Source: Alopecurus myosuroides | Taxonomy: Eukaryota > Streptophyta > Magnoliopsida > Poales > Poaceae | Assembly (NCBI GenBank): GCA_028641055.1 | Contig: CM054060.1 | Location: 300,641,835-300,705,834 of the forward strand | Reading direction: 5' to 3' | Length of the DNA stretch: 64,000 nt | Shown here: positions 10,349-23,100 of the stretch, in pieces | How the letters are laid out: each line of letters begins with the position of its first letter | Numbering within the stretch: position 1 is the first letter of the stretch | The notes under the pieces: generated by a model | Databases searched by the model: none | The model's input: the letters and a program-made list of their open reading frames with translations, nothing else | Told to the model about the DNA's origin: nothing | Program-made: the position numbers and the translations under genes

Positions 10349-11745
10349 TGATGACTCACAAGTATAGGGGATCGCAACAGTCTTCGAGGGAAGTAAACCC
10401 AAAATTTATTGATTCGACACAAGGGGAGCCAAATAATATTTATAAGCCTTAACAGATGAGTTGTCAGTTCAGTTGCACCTGAAAGTAGACTTGCTCGCAA
10501 CAGTTTATTAGTGGTAATAGTTTTATAGCAGCAGCAGTAGTAAAATAACAGCAGGAGTAAATAGTAACAACAGTAGCAATTGTGGGAAATAACATGATTA
10601 AAGTAATGTAGGCATAGGGAATGGATGAACGGGCATTGCATGGATAAGATATTTCATATAATAATCAAAACATGGGCATTCCAGATAGATAATAATAAAG
10701 CATCCAAGTACTAGGTAACCATAGGCATGTGTACCAATTTAGTCGTACGTGCTTGCAGTGAGAAACTTGCACAACATCTTTTGTCCTACCAGCCTGTTGC
10801 AGAGGGGTCTCAAGGGAAACTACTGGTAATTAAGGTGCTCCTTTTAATAAAGCACCGGAGCAAATCATTAACACTCCGTGAACACACGTGATCCTCACAT
10901 CGCAGCCATCCCCTCTGGTTGTCCCAATTATTATCACTTTGGGTCCTCGGGTTACGGACAACGATATGTGTAAACAACTTGCAGGTATAATAAAAAAAAC
11001 ATAATTATACTCATGAAACAATAACATATTCAGATCTGATATCATGGCACTATGGCCCTAGTGACAAGCATTAAGCATAACAAGTTGCAACAACGATATA
11101 TAACACTAACAACGGATACTAGGCACTATGCCCTAACAATCTGGCATTATTACATGAATGATCTCATCCAATCCCTACCATCCCTCTCGGCCTACATCAG
11201 GGATTACTCACACATGGATGGAGGAATCGTGGATGGTTGATGGAGAAGTGGTAGTCGTGACGATGGCGATGATCTCCTTCAAATCCCCGTCCCGGCAGGG
11301 TGCCAGAACAGGAACTTCTGATCCCCGAATTGGGTTTCGAGGTGGCGGCGGCGCTCGGGTGTATTTCTCTGGAATATGATGAACCATTGCGGCTTTTTAG
11401 GTCACGGGGGTTATGTAGTCAAAAGGGGAGCCTGAGGGGGTGGCTGAGATGGACACACCACCAGGCTGCGCAGCCAAGGAAGGGGTCGCGCCAGCCCATG
11501 GTGTGGGCCCCTCCTTGCCCCCTCTGGCTTTTCTTATGGCTCTGGGGGTCTTCGGTAAAATAAGGACTTCAGGATCTTTTCCATGCGATTTCCTAAAAAG
11601 TTGATTTTTCCGTACAAAAACAAGACACCAAGGTAATTCTGCTGAAAACAACGTTAGTCCGTGTTAGTTGCATCCAAAACTCACAAGTTTAGAAGAAAAG
11701 CAACAACAAAAGTGTTTGGAAAAGGAGATACATTTTGACGTACCA
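10349..11745 (-). mobile_element. TE3 5' LTR
   Basis: In element orientation the 1,397-bp LTR begins TGGTACGTCAAAATG (right end, 11745) and ends ...GTGAGTCATCA (left end, 10349), ahead of the primer site. The start resembles TGATACGTC starts of cereal Athila elements and of TE8. The only frames inside are short and shared with no known protein. Confidence 0.65.
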
Positions 11746-12150
11746 TGTCCCACGTCGTCTTCATCGGCGGGGTGAGAGGTTGTCGCAGCCTTGTAGGCTC
11801 GCTCGACGGAGCGTGTTGCATCCTCCACCTCCCCATGGATGGTGATGGTGCCAGCAGGCCAGGGCAACTTGGCGAGGTTGTACGCATGGTATGTTGTAGC
11901 CATGAACTTCGCAAGAGATGGGTATCCGAGGATGGCGTTCTAGGGGAGGAAGATGTGCGCCACGTCGAAGTAGAGGGTCTCGGTGCAGCAGTTCTGGCGA
12001 GTGCCGAGCGTGACGGAAAGACGCACCTGTCCCAGCGGGACCGTGGTGCCATCTGTGACACTGGTGAATGGCCTCGTGGGGGCCAGACGCTCCTACAGCA
12101 CCCGGAGTCGCTCGAAGGTGGGCACCGAGATAACGTTGAGGCCTGCACCC
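11746..12150 (-). pseudogene. TE4 protease, downstream piece
   Basis: On the minus strand this continues the TE4 aspartic protease from GLNVISVPTFERLRVLY, just after the active site, through LGQVRLSVTLG and a stretch equivalent to NAILGYPSLAKFM to KLPWPAGTITIHGE and an Ala-rich linker. One stop and small shifts break it. It continues directly from the 44601 piece once TE5 and its CACCC duplication are removed, which restores the context LLDGG-GLNVIS. It is truncated on the left by TE3. The rest of the TE4 pol is not in the window. Confidence 0.72.
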
Positions 12151-13851
12151 TGATGGCTAGGTTGAGACTCCAAGTGCAGAGTGTGTAGCTAGTGGCAAGC
12201 CTTCTTCCCCACGAGGGTGACTCGAGGGTTTATATCGAACTCTTGGGGAGCCAGTATTTCAGGTTGTCTTCCAAGCTTCCTCCAGGATCCTGCAAACAAG
12301 TAGAGAATTTTGTGCCCTCAACCTCACCAAGTGGTTGTCAAGCACAAGGTGTGAGACTTCTAAATTGCAATGCAAAACTGAAAGTAAATGTGCAATAATT
12401 AAATCTACTACTAAATGCAAATGAGAAAATAAATATGCAATGGATTGTTTTTGTATTTTTGTGATGCAAGTGGTGATGGAGATAATGTAAATTCGAATTA
12501 GAGATGCAAGTAAAGTAAAGTGCAAGTAAAGTAAATTGCAGCACAGTAACTAGAGTGTTTTCTTATAATTAAAATAGGACCGGGGTTCATGGTTTCACAC
12601 TTGCATTCTCTCAAATAAAGTGGTAGACGGTGGACATAAAGAATTACATGTGAGATTACAATAACATGTTTAACATTGAGTACTTTCATATGGGCATCAC
12701 GTCCTAGCATAGAGATCTCTACGGTCATATTGATCCCTCTTATACTCCACCAAGATGCGAAATAAATCATAACACCTCGATAATTAAGGAAAAACCAGAG
12801 TATAGCTTTAAGCAATGTGACATGAAGTTGAAGTAAGAACTTGCTAGATCTAGTCATGGAGATTGATTAGTGTCACTTCAAATCCCCGGTAACAAGGTAC
12901 ACCTTTTTATCCCTAGTGAGGTAACTAAGAAGGTTTAATAAAACCTAAGTGGATCGCTGAACTTCTGTCACTTTCACAGCACTAGCCACCCCCCCGTTAC
13001 TCCAACTAATGCACCCATCACCCCACACACGCTCTCAAGAACTAGATTGATCAAAGCTAGCAAATAAGAACGGGGTACATAAGATACGTCTACTCAAATA
13101 ACTCAAGAGAAACAATTGCAATCTCAGATTCAATAACTCATAGAAAAGATCCACCACATAGGAATTACAACGGTGCCCGTAATCATGTGAGGCAGCTCAT
13201 ACAGATCTAATTAGTGAAGCACATAGAGAGAGAGATACAAGAGATACTTCCACAAACCCATAGCCCTGGGGTGGAATACTCCCTCTTCATGGAGATGTCG
13301 ATGGAGATGACGTTGGAGGGGTAGGAGATCACACAGGCGGCGCCCCGCCGGAGTTTTCCCCCTCCAATCTGGAACTTCTGGTCTCTGTTTCGGTGTTTTG
13401 GCGGCGCTCTGCTCCGTAAGGGTACGGGGGACCCTTTTTATAGTCGGTTTTAGGTCAAGACGGAGTCGGTAACTCGAAGATGGAAGGAATTGGGGCCACA
13501 GGGACCAAAAGGGGGCCTCTCACGCGGCCAAGGAATCTGGCCACGTGGAGGGTCCTATTTTGGGCCTCCTTGCCCAATTCTCGTGGATCCTTCGCCCGCA
13601 AGTCTTCTCCTTCCAAGAAAATGACCCCCGCAGATTTTCAGGTGATTTCGCGGAAGTTTGCCCCCTGAAACGTCAAAAATATAGAAAACGGGGTTTCTGA
13701 CAGGCAGGGTTAATTCCATAAAAGTTGGGGGACTTTGTAATTTAACCCCAAAATACTATAAAACATTGAATTATACCCTTATATGATGCAGTATGTAATA
13801 GAAAACCATGTGAAAATATGCAAAATTCATCTATGCATTTTACATGCATCA
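12151..13851 (-). mobile_element. TE5 3' LTR
   Basis: In element orientation it starts TGATGCATGTAAAATGC directly after the purine tract AAGCTTGGGGATGT (13852-13865 complement) and ends ...CTAGCCATCA. It aligns over its full length with 42886-44595 with scattered substitutions and a few small indels (1,701 versus 1,710 bp). It contains no supported gene. Confidence 0.9.
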
Positions 13852-13869
13852 ACATCCCCAAGCTTAACC

Positions 13870-13962
13870 TGATGGAGGGATGATAACCCGGTATACTAAC
13901 GTCAAGGAGTAACTCGGCCCAAAGGATGCTGTACAAGACCCGGCTTAGGGAAAATGAGCTTC
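13870..13962 (+). mobile_element. TE6 5' LTR, first piece
   Basis: It matches 37673-37765 with two substitutions and stops where TE7 begins. The next LTR base is at 24951, after TE7 and its GCTTC duplication. Confidence 0.9.
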
Positions 13963-16899
13963 TGTAGCATCCCAACTTTTAATAAAGATGGAATACCTGT
14001 GTTATTGTGCTAGTCCCTGGATCAATTGCTAGCACCACAATACAAAATGAAATATCATGCAAATGCATCAAATTCTATTACATCGCATGATCCAGTCTTT
14101 ACAAAATTGTATTACAACTTGCATAGTCTTAGAAGACTAGCAGAAAACAAAGTATTACAGCGGAAAACATAGAACAACATTGAGCCCATCTTCTTCATGT
14201 GCCACAGGCAAGACATGTTGGCGATAGTCTCGAGATCCTAAACGAAATCCTCACTCGTCTTCAGAAATATCTACAATATGGAATATGCAGCCACAAGGGA
14301 GTCAATACAATTTAATGTATTGGCAAGTAACACTATGGTGGATATAAATGGCAAGACTAATACTACATGCTCATTTGGCTGAGTGGAGTTTTGGCTAAGT
14401 TTGCATAAAGCCAGTTTTCTCCTATCACTTTTGTTAAACCAATTTTTCTTTTCAAAAGGGTGGCAACATTGGATTAAGATCCAAGCACCACAATACTGTT
14501 CACTTGGTCAAAATTTTACTTATTGAAATTGATGATGAGATTCTTCCGTCAATCCTTGTCCAGCTGCTCATAGTTGTCCATAACCGGGGACACGGCTAAG
14601 ATCTTAGTTTGTTGACTCTACAGAGTTTGTGCACTTTCACCCTTTGTCTTCAATTAGCCCAAACATCCTATACACCCGGAGTGCATCATGGAAAGGAGAG
14701 AATTGAGACGAGATCTTTCAGAAGAAGAAGTCCAAACCCACCGGCAAGACCCGTTCCACCTATAATTTTGCTACATCTGCTTGTCAAGCCTGGGCTGAAC
14801 CCTCACAACTTAATTGATCAAGACAGAGCCCATATTGTCAAAAGGCTGCACGGGAAGCTACTAGATTTAGAGGGACATAGTAATCTCTTTGTTCCTGGGT
14901 GGCCATCCGCAAGTGACAACTTCAAGTGGAATAACCCTTAGATAAGGGCCCTGAGGAAACACTCAACATAACCCAGTCTTACCACTTCCACCCAGGTGGT
15001 TCATTCATTAGTTATACTTAGGATTTTTCCTCAACATCTAGTAAAACAATTTGTAACATTGCATAGCACCTAGTAAATTCTAAGGCTATCAAAATAACTA
15101 GGTAAAAGGGATGGCTACACACTACTAGGATAATAGCATAGCATAGTATAACTTAGTAAAATTTCCTATCATGCATACTACTCAAAATCAACTAATGCAT
15201 ATAGAAAATAATAGGTAGTTGATGGTGTGTTACTTGCCTTGTTGAAGTTGGTGAAGATATCACACTCTCTTCACAAAAGATCGTTGCTCTCCGTACAATC
15301 TATTCATTGAAAAGACAAAACCAAATAAACAAGCATCCTAACAAACAAACATACAAGTGTAGAAAACATACATAGCAACTAACATATCAAAAGGGGCTTA
15401 ACCAAATTGGTTAGGACAAAGTCTAGGTTTGAGTTGAAATATTCATTCTCTAATGGTCTCATACTTGTTAAGGAAATTCCAAGGGTTTACTTGGGATGGA
15501 CTAGGTTGAGTTTGATGTGATCTAACTTTATTATAACCATACTTGTCGAGGAAGTTCCAAGAGTTCACTAACAATAAACATATTACTTCTTCAACTAAAG
15601 TAATACATGCAAACACTTGGTCATATTCAGCTTCAAAATATTTGAGTGATTATGTTAGTATTTTCCATTGTGGTTAGGGTAGGTCTACTAACTTCATCAT
15701 CAAAGGGAAAATATTACTAAGTCTTGGGTTTTCCATTTGGGTCAATGGTTGGACAAAAATAACTTGTTATTCTTCAACTTGTATGGATTTGCTTCTAGTC
15801 CTCATGTGATTGCCTTCTTGAAGATCATCATCATGCCATCTAAGTTGTTTCCTTCCTTGGTGTGGTGCTTCTCTTGGTCTTGATAGTCTTCATGGTTTTC
15901 ACTTCACTAATTGGTTTGGGTATGGGGTGGGCACAAATACTACTAAGTCAAATTGGAAAGAAAAATAAGAAGAAAGATAGAAAGAGAGAGGGAGATGTTT
16001 TCTTCTGGATTTCTTCACACTTGTACTTCCTTGAGTTTCCTCTAGTGGTGGGGTCTTTTCTTCAAAATTTCTTCATTGATCCTCCTTGTATTCTCTTCAT
16101 GTTGCCACCAGGTTGAAAGTGAATAACCTTCTATTTCTTGAGTCTTGTTTTCCATTTGCTAACTTGATGGATTTCTTGAAGCAAGAATAGGGGGATGGAG
16201 GAGTAGATATAACACTATAGTACTAGTGTTTGAGGTTCACTACTTGGTCTCTTATATGGTTTACATACTAGGTACTTGGTCTTGGATTCAAAATGGCCAC
16301 AACAACAATGGTAGAAAGAAATAGAAACAAAATCTAAGATATAATAACTAGATGGACTACTATGATGGATTTTTGGCTAAAATACAGGGTCATGGTCCAA
16401 GGGTGTCCAAAATGGTTGGGCAAGGTTTTTCTGGTCCAAGGTTATCAAATGGAGCAATTTTGCAAAAGGAACTATATTGAAAATATTTATAGAAATTAAT
16501 CTATGTCAAAAATACTCAAATAGACAACTTAATTTTAAATTCAATTTTAATTTGTTCAAATATTATTTTGGGACAGAGGATATGAAAGCACACATTCTAA
16601 GGTTTCCAAATATATTTTATTTGCAATTTTTGGATTTGTAGAATTTGAATTATGCCAAATTTCACCAAACAAGCATAATTGAATTTGAACAAATTTAAGT
16701 TTGTCAAATTTGAATTTGGACAGTGCCAAAAGTTTCTAGATGTCAAGGGCTTTTCAAAAAGTCCAAGATTGTTAAATTTGGCTAAGTGGTTGAAAATATA
16801 TGATGTTTCTAAGTTATAGGGACTAATCTGCAAAATCTAATTTTCATTTTCTATTCCGGAAGAAAAACAAAAAAATGGGCTGCTATTTGCTGCGCTGGG

Positions 16900-17620
16900 C
16901 GACAGATAAGGGCTGGGCTTTGGCCGGTTTCACGCCGCGCTGAGCGACGGTTAGCACTATAACGCGCAGCTGACTGGGCGCTGAGGTGTCGCGATGTGGT
17001 TGGCTAATACCCGTTCGCTAAGTGGATCTGTTCCCAGCCACTAGATCTGCATCGGACGGCTATGATACAAGAAAGGGAGAGAGGCTCACCGGGCAGCGCA
17101 GGTAGTCGCCGGAAAATGGCGACGCGGGGGCCGGCGTTGCTGTCGTCGACGACGACGGGGCTACGGAGGGTTCCCGAGCACGCGGATAGCACGGGGATGC
17201 TCGGCGCGATGCGACGATGCAGAAGGTGTCCACGGCGCACCTCCTCGCTTCCAGTAACAATGGCGCAGCGTGGATGGGGCGGTGCGGCTCCGGCGAGCTC
17301 CGGGTGCGTCGCTTCTGCAAAGGAAAAAATAAGGAGAGGGGTTGAGGAGGGGCGCGAGGACCTGGGGAATCGAACTACGGGGTTCTCGGCCACAGAGACT
17401 GGCTCACCTCGCCGGAAATGGAGATCGACGGCGGCGGGCGGACGAACTCCGGCGAGAAATACTTGCGGCCTGGAGGCAAGATTCGATGAGGCGAGCGGGG
17501 GAAAATGAAGAGGAAAAGCAGGGCTTTAAAGAGGAGGAAACGAGGCAATGAATCGGGGATTAAATCCCGCGAAATCAAAGACATTTAAATCGGGTAGAAA
17601 CGGTAGACAGTTTCTTCTCT
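16900..17620 (-). promoter_or_regulatory. GC-rich promoter/first-exon-like segment in TE7 3' LTR
   Basis: In element orientation a TTTAAAG box (about 17523) is followed by a pyrimidine-rich leader and an open segment with codon-like GC content. A GT donor (CGGCGAG|GTGAGCC, about 17409) and an acceptor (TTCCTTTGCAG, about 17315-17325) could remove an intron of roughly 90 bases. No recognisable protein is encoded. It may be the LTR promoter with a spliced untranslated leader. The same segment is at about 23080-23800 in the other LTR. Confidence 0.4.
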
Positions 17621-17630
17621 GGGATGAAGA

Positions 17631-17660
17631 TGATGATGACGTCAGCATGACGTCATCAAA
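17631..17660. promoter_or_regulatory. Double TGACGTCA element (as-1/C-box-like) in TE7 3' LTR
   Basis: Two perfect TGACGTCA palindromes start 11 bases apart, embedded in a GATGATGATGACG context. Plant TGA-class bZIP factors bind paired TGACG motifs. It lies about 100 bases upstream of the TTTAAAG box in element orientation. The second LTR has the identical pair near 23814-23832. Confidence 0.6.
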
Positions 17661-18769
17661 TTTTTTTATTCCTGTTTAATTGTTTTAATTATATCTTCTG
17701 TTTTATAAATCCAATTAACATGAAACAAATTTCTAAAATCATATTATTTCAAATACTTTCTAACAGTACCATTTTTGTAAACTTTCAAAATATTTTTATT
17801 TTTGAATTTTGAAATTTGAAATAATTCCTTAATAGAGCTTAAAGTGATTTTTAATTTAGAAAATTATAAAATACAATTATTGGTCAAATATAATTTCAGT
17901 GGTTTTATAAAGATCAAAAACTATTTTCCAAAACCATTTCAAAGAGTTTTCATTTCTTTTATAATTTTTAAATAAGATGAAAACATCATAGTCACTTAAT
18001 AGAAAATTTTCCTTATTTATTTGACTTGGGGTTTAATAAAAATAATGTGGGTTTCTCAAATTAAGATGTTATTTTCCAAATTGAAAACATTATTTTTCAA
18101 AGTTACTTTACTTGTTTTCACAACTTTATATTTTGAAAAATAAATAAAACACTAATAATACTTTAAGGCCATTTTTAAACCGCTTTCACATTTTATAATT
18201 TTAGGAGTTGAAGGATCTACTAATAGTAACTTAATGCTATTTAATTAGTTCATAACAATTAATTATTATTGTTGATCAATAAATTTTAGAATAAAACCAT
18301 AAGTCATAATATTGTTTTCAAAACCTTTTGTTATGTTATTTTCAAATCAAAGCATTTCATTTTCACCCCTTCATGTTTAAAACTTGGAATAACAACTAAA
18401 AGTTATTATTAATAATTTTATTCTCATCAAATAATTTTGAGGCTTAGGACTTTATTAAGGGTTATAAATCTTTTATTGTTGTTGCCATAAAATAATTTCA
18501 AGGTAATATTTGAATTGAAAACCTTTTATGTAATAAATTTTGCTAAAGGTAAAATGGTTTTCTTTATGTGAGAAAAATCATTTGAGAGGGTTTTTAGGGT
18601 TTATGGAATAGAGGTATAATAGGATTAGTAATTTCAATTTCATTGAAATATGCATTGTTTTCTTTTGTTTCTTGCTTCTCATTTGGTTTTTGGTGACTTA
18701 CTAAACATGAAAACAAAAAGTTTCAAATTTTTGTGATTTTTGAGTTTTCCAAAAATCAGGGATGTTACA

Positions 18770-20138
18770 GACTACCACCCTTAAAAGAAATCTCGTCCCG
18801 AGATTTGGGAAGGTTAGAAAGAAGGATTGGGTAACTGGGCTCCAGAACAAATTTGGTGGCTACCACCCTTAAAAGAAACTTTTGTGGGTAGTCTATTTTC
18901 ATTAGATTGGAGTGTAGATTGATTCTAAATTAGCTTGAGTAGACCTTTCCTCTGTGGTAGAGGTTTAGACCAACATAGGTCTGTTGAACTACCTTTGACA
19001 CTGAGGGGTCACTCTTTGGGTCAATCAAAAGTCTTTGGGTTCCTCTCAACTTGATCTTTTGATGTCCTTGGAAATCTTTCATCCTGTTGTTGTCATCCTT
19101 GAAGGCAAACACCATGCTATTTCTAAGGAAACTCTCATGGTAGAAAAACTCACATTGCTTGATAGCTCCAAGGTTAGCTTGATCCTTATTAGGCAGTTGG
19201 CATTGATCATGGATGTGATTGTTCCTTCACACAGAAGAAAGAAATTTTGATACTAGCATTCCTCAAATGGGATGGCTGGTGTATCAATAGGGTAAAGGTT
19301 GTATGACTCCAAATGGTTTTCACTATGGTTGGTGAAGGAGTATGGTGTTGGATTTGATCTAGTAGGAATGAGTAGAGATTTAGAAAGATATTGAAGGAAT
19401 TCCTACCCCAACACATCAGATCAAGGAAACTCATCTTACAAGCAACACATAACAAACATATAGCAACACAAACATGACACCAAACAACATGGTTTTTAGA
19501 AAACAAACTATTATTGTGATACCACACTCATTGGTATGATCAATACACTAACACGTTAATGTTGTTCTAACAAAGTAACTAGATTGGTGGTCTCATCTAT
19601 ATCTTCTTGAGTTTCTTCAAATTATTCTCTCACTGTCTTGAGGTGTTCTTGATTGTTGGGAAGCCTATGTTTTTCTTCAAGTTCTTCAATAATCTTGAGT
19701 GTAGGTCTTCATGTGGTGAAAATACTTCTTGCACTTCATGGTATGGTCATCAACATTCCTGTCTTGATGGTATTGAGGAGGGGGGTCATCTAGAAAATTT
19801 TGAAGGTGAATAATAGATGAGAGGATATGAGAAAGATTAAGAGGATTGTTTTGTTTCTAGAAAGTTTGAACATAGAAAGTTTTCAATCCTAGGGTGATCA
19901 ATGGGTTATTAACAACCTGTTACAAATTGGATATTCACTATAGTGAGAGATACTGGCACCCGCAAGCCAATCAGGGAACGGTCTCGTGTCCGTGGACACG
20001 TAAAGTTGTCCGGGCCGTTTCATCTCACTATGCCGCTAGGATCCAAAATACTCTAAGGAGATAATAACATGATAAAAAATGGCTTCCAAACCTAAGGGTC
20101 TCGAATCCTACAGGCAACACAATGCTCTGATACCATTT
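18770..20138 (-). other. TE7 internal domain, non-coding
   Basis: This is the whole interior of TE7 between polypurine tract (left) and primer site (right). Both strands have only frames of about 110 codons or fewer, and none resembles gag or pol. TE7 transcripts could be packaged but not self-replicated. Confidence 0.8.
20124..20135 (-). other. TE7 primer-binding site (initiator tRNA-Met type)
   Basis: The complement reads TGGTATCAGAGC, three bases from the LTR end at 20139. This is the standard primer site of Tekay-like Gypsy and most Copia elements in plants. Confidence 0.88.
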
Positions 20139-23100
20139 TGTAGCATCCCAACTTATAATAAAGATGGAATACCTGTGTTATTGTGCTAGTCCCTGGATCA
20201 ATTGCTAGCACCACAATACAAAATGAAATATCATGCAAATGCATCAAATTCTATTACATCGCATGATCGAGTCTTTACAAAATTGTATTACAACTTGCAT
20301 AGTCTTAGAACACTAGAAGAAAACAAAGTATTACAACGGAAAACATAGAACAACATTGAGCCCATCTTCTTCATGTGCCACAGGCAAAACATGTTGGCGA
20401 TAGTCTCGAGATCCTAAACGAAATCCTCACTCGTCTTCAGAAATATCTGCAATATGGAATATGCAGCCACAAGGGAGTCAATACAATTTAATGTATTGGC
20501 AAGTAACACTATGGTGGATATAAATGGCAAGACTAATACTACATGCTCATTTGGCTGAGTGGAGTTTTGGCTAAGTTTGCATAAAGCCAGTTTTCTCCTA
20601 TCACTTTTGATAAACCAATTTTTCTTTTCAAAACGGTGGCAACATTGGATTAAGATCCAAGCACCACAATACTGTTCACTTGGTCAAAATTTTACTTATT
20701 GAAATTGATGATGAGATTCTTCCGTCAATCCTTGTCCAGCTGCTCATAGTTGTCCATAACCGGGGACACGGCTAAGATCTTAGTTTGTTGACTCTGCAGA
20801 GTTTGTGCACTTTCACCCTTTGTCTTCAATTAGCCCAAACATCCTATACACCCGGAGTGCATCATGGAAAGGAGAGAATTGAGACGAGATCTTTCAGAAG
20901 AAGAAGTCCAAACCCACCGGCAAGACCCGTTCCACCTATAATTTTGCTACATCTGCTTGTCAAGCCTGGGCTGAACCCTCACAACTTAGTTGATCAAGAC
21001 AGAGCCCATATTGTCAAAAGGCTGCACGGGAAGCTACTAGATTTAGAGGGACATAGTAATCTCTTTGTTCCTGGGTGGCCATCCGCAAGTGACAACTTCA
21101 AGTGGAATAACCCTTAGATAAGGGCCCTGAGGAAACACTCAACATAACCCAGTCTTACCACTTCCACCCAGGTGGTTCATTCATTAGTTATACTTAGGAT
21201 TTTTCCTCAACATCTAGTAAAACAATTTGTAACATTGCATAGCACCTAGTAAATTCTAAGGCTATCAAAATAACAAGGTAAAAGGGATGGCTACACACTA
21301 CTAGGATAATAACATAGCATAGTATAACATAGTAAAATTTCCTATCATGCATACTACTCAAAATCAACTAATGCATATAGAAAATAATAGGTAGTTGATG
21401 GTGTGTTACTTGCCTTGTTGAAGTTGGTGAAGATATCACACTCTCTTCACAAAAGATCGTTGCTTTCCGTACAATCTATTCATTGAAAACACAAAACCAA
21501 ATAAAACAATCATCCTAACAAACAAACATACAAGTGTAGAAAACATACATAGCAACTAACATATCAAAAGGGTCTTAACCAAATTGGTTAGGACAAAGTC
21601 TAGGTTTGAGTTGAAATATTCATTCTCTAATGGTCTCATACTTGTTAAGGAAATTCCAAGGGTTTACTTGGGATGGACTAGGTTGAGTTTGATTTGATCT
21701 AACTTTATTATAACCATACTTGTCGAGGAAGTTCCAAGAGTTCACTAAGAATAAACATATTACTTCTTCAACTAAAGTAATACATGCAAACACTTGGTCA
21801 TATTCACCTTCAAAATATTTGAGTGATTATGTTAGTATTTTCCATTGTGGTTAGGGTAGGTCTACTAACTTCATCATCAAAGGGAAAATATTACTAAGTC
21901 TTGGGTTTTCCATTTGGGTCAATGGTTGGACAAAAATAACTTGTTATTCTTCAACTTGTATGGATTTGCTTCTAGTCCTCATGTGATTGCCTTCTTGAAG
22001 ATCATCATCATGCCATCTAAGTTGTTTCCTTCCTTGGTGTGGTGCTTCTCTTGGTCTTGATAGTCTTCATGGTTTTCACTTCACTAATTGGTTTGGGTAT
22101 GGGGTGGGCACAAATACTACTAAGTCAAATTGGAAAGAAAAATAAGAAGAAAGATAGAAAGAGAGAGGGAGATGTTTTCTTCCGGATTTCTTCACACTTG
22201 TACTTCCTTGAGTTTCCTCTAGTGGTGGGGTCTTTTCTTCAAAATTTCTTCATTGATCCTCCTTGTATTCTCTTCATGTTGCCACCAGGTTGAAAGTGAA
22301 TAACCTTCTATTTCTTGAGTCTTGTTTTCCATTTGCTAACTTGATGGATTTCTTGAAGCAAGAATAGGGGGATGGAGGAGTAGATATAACACTATAGTAC
22401 TAGTGTTTGAGGTTCACTACTTGGTCTCTTATATGGTTTACATACTAGGGACTTGGTCTTGGATTCAAAATGGCCACAACAACAATGGTAGAAAGAAATA
22501 GAAACAAAATCTAAGATATAATAACTAGATGGACTACTATGATGGATTTTTGGCTAAAATACAGGGTCATGGTCCAAGGGTGTCCAAAATGGTTGGGCAA
22601 GGTTTTTCTGGTCCAAGGTTATCAAATGGAGCAATTTTGCAAAAGGAACTATATTGAAAATATTTATAGAAATTAATCTATGTCAAAAATACTCAAATAG
22701 ACAACTTAATTTTAAATTCAATTTAATTTGTTCAAATATTATTTTGGGACAGAGGATATGAAAGCACACATTCTAAGGTTTCCAAATATATTTTATTTGC
22801 AATTTTTGGATTTGTAGAATTTGAATTATGCCAAATTTCACCAAACAAGCATAATTGAATTTGAACAAATTTAAGTTTGTCAAATTTGAATTTGGACAGT
22901 GCCAAAAGTTTCTAGATGTCAAGGGCTTTTCAAAAAGTCCAAGATTGTTAAATTTGGCTAAGTGGTTGAAAATATATGATGTTTCTAAGTTATAGGGACT
23001 AATCTGCAAAATCTAATTTTCATTTTCTATTCCGGAAGAAAAACAAAAAAATGGGCTGCTATTTGCTGCGCTGGGCGACAGATAAGGGCTGGGCTTGGGC

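Larger units (their letters stand above)
4952..11745 (-). mobile_element. TE3: Athila-type Gypsy element lacking polymerase, minus strand
   Basis: The 5' LTR is at 10349-11745, followed leftwards by a decayed primer site, a broken gag-protease region (10260-7624), and a segment with an env-region-type ORF remnant (6456-6779). No reverse transcriptase, RNase H or integrase motifs occur between protease and the left end. The 3' end is not visible because TE2 begins at 4951. The right LTR end ...GACGTACCA abuts TE4 protease sequence, so TE3 inserted in TE4; the flanking TGTCC (11746-11750) is one half of the expected target duplication. Confidence 0.7.
13963..18769 (-). mobile_element. TE7 3' LTR (4,807 bp)
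   Basis: In element orientation it starts TGTAACATCCCTGATTTTTGG (18769) and ends ...GGATGCTACA (13963). It has an AT-rich first part (17680-18769), a GC-rich gene-like part (about 16900-17570), and a long low-GC remainder. It matches the other LTR at the large majority of positions: about seven substitutions in the first ~320 bases, fewer in most later stretches. Confidence 0.9.

Noticed and set aside
14609..14941. 110-codon ORF repeated at 20785-21117
   Set aside because: It lies at the same offset in both TE7 LTRs, so the duplication comes from LTR copying. It is similar to no protein I recognise.
17004..17508. Overlapping ORFs of 60-150 codons on both strands in the TE7 LTR (and 23170-23760)
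   Set aside because: GC-rich sequence is open in many frames by composition. No frame has a recognisable domain, so I list it only as a promoter-like segment.
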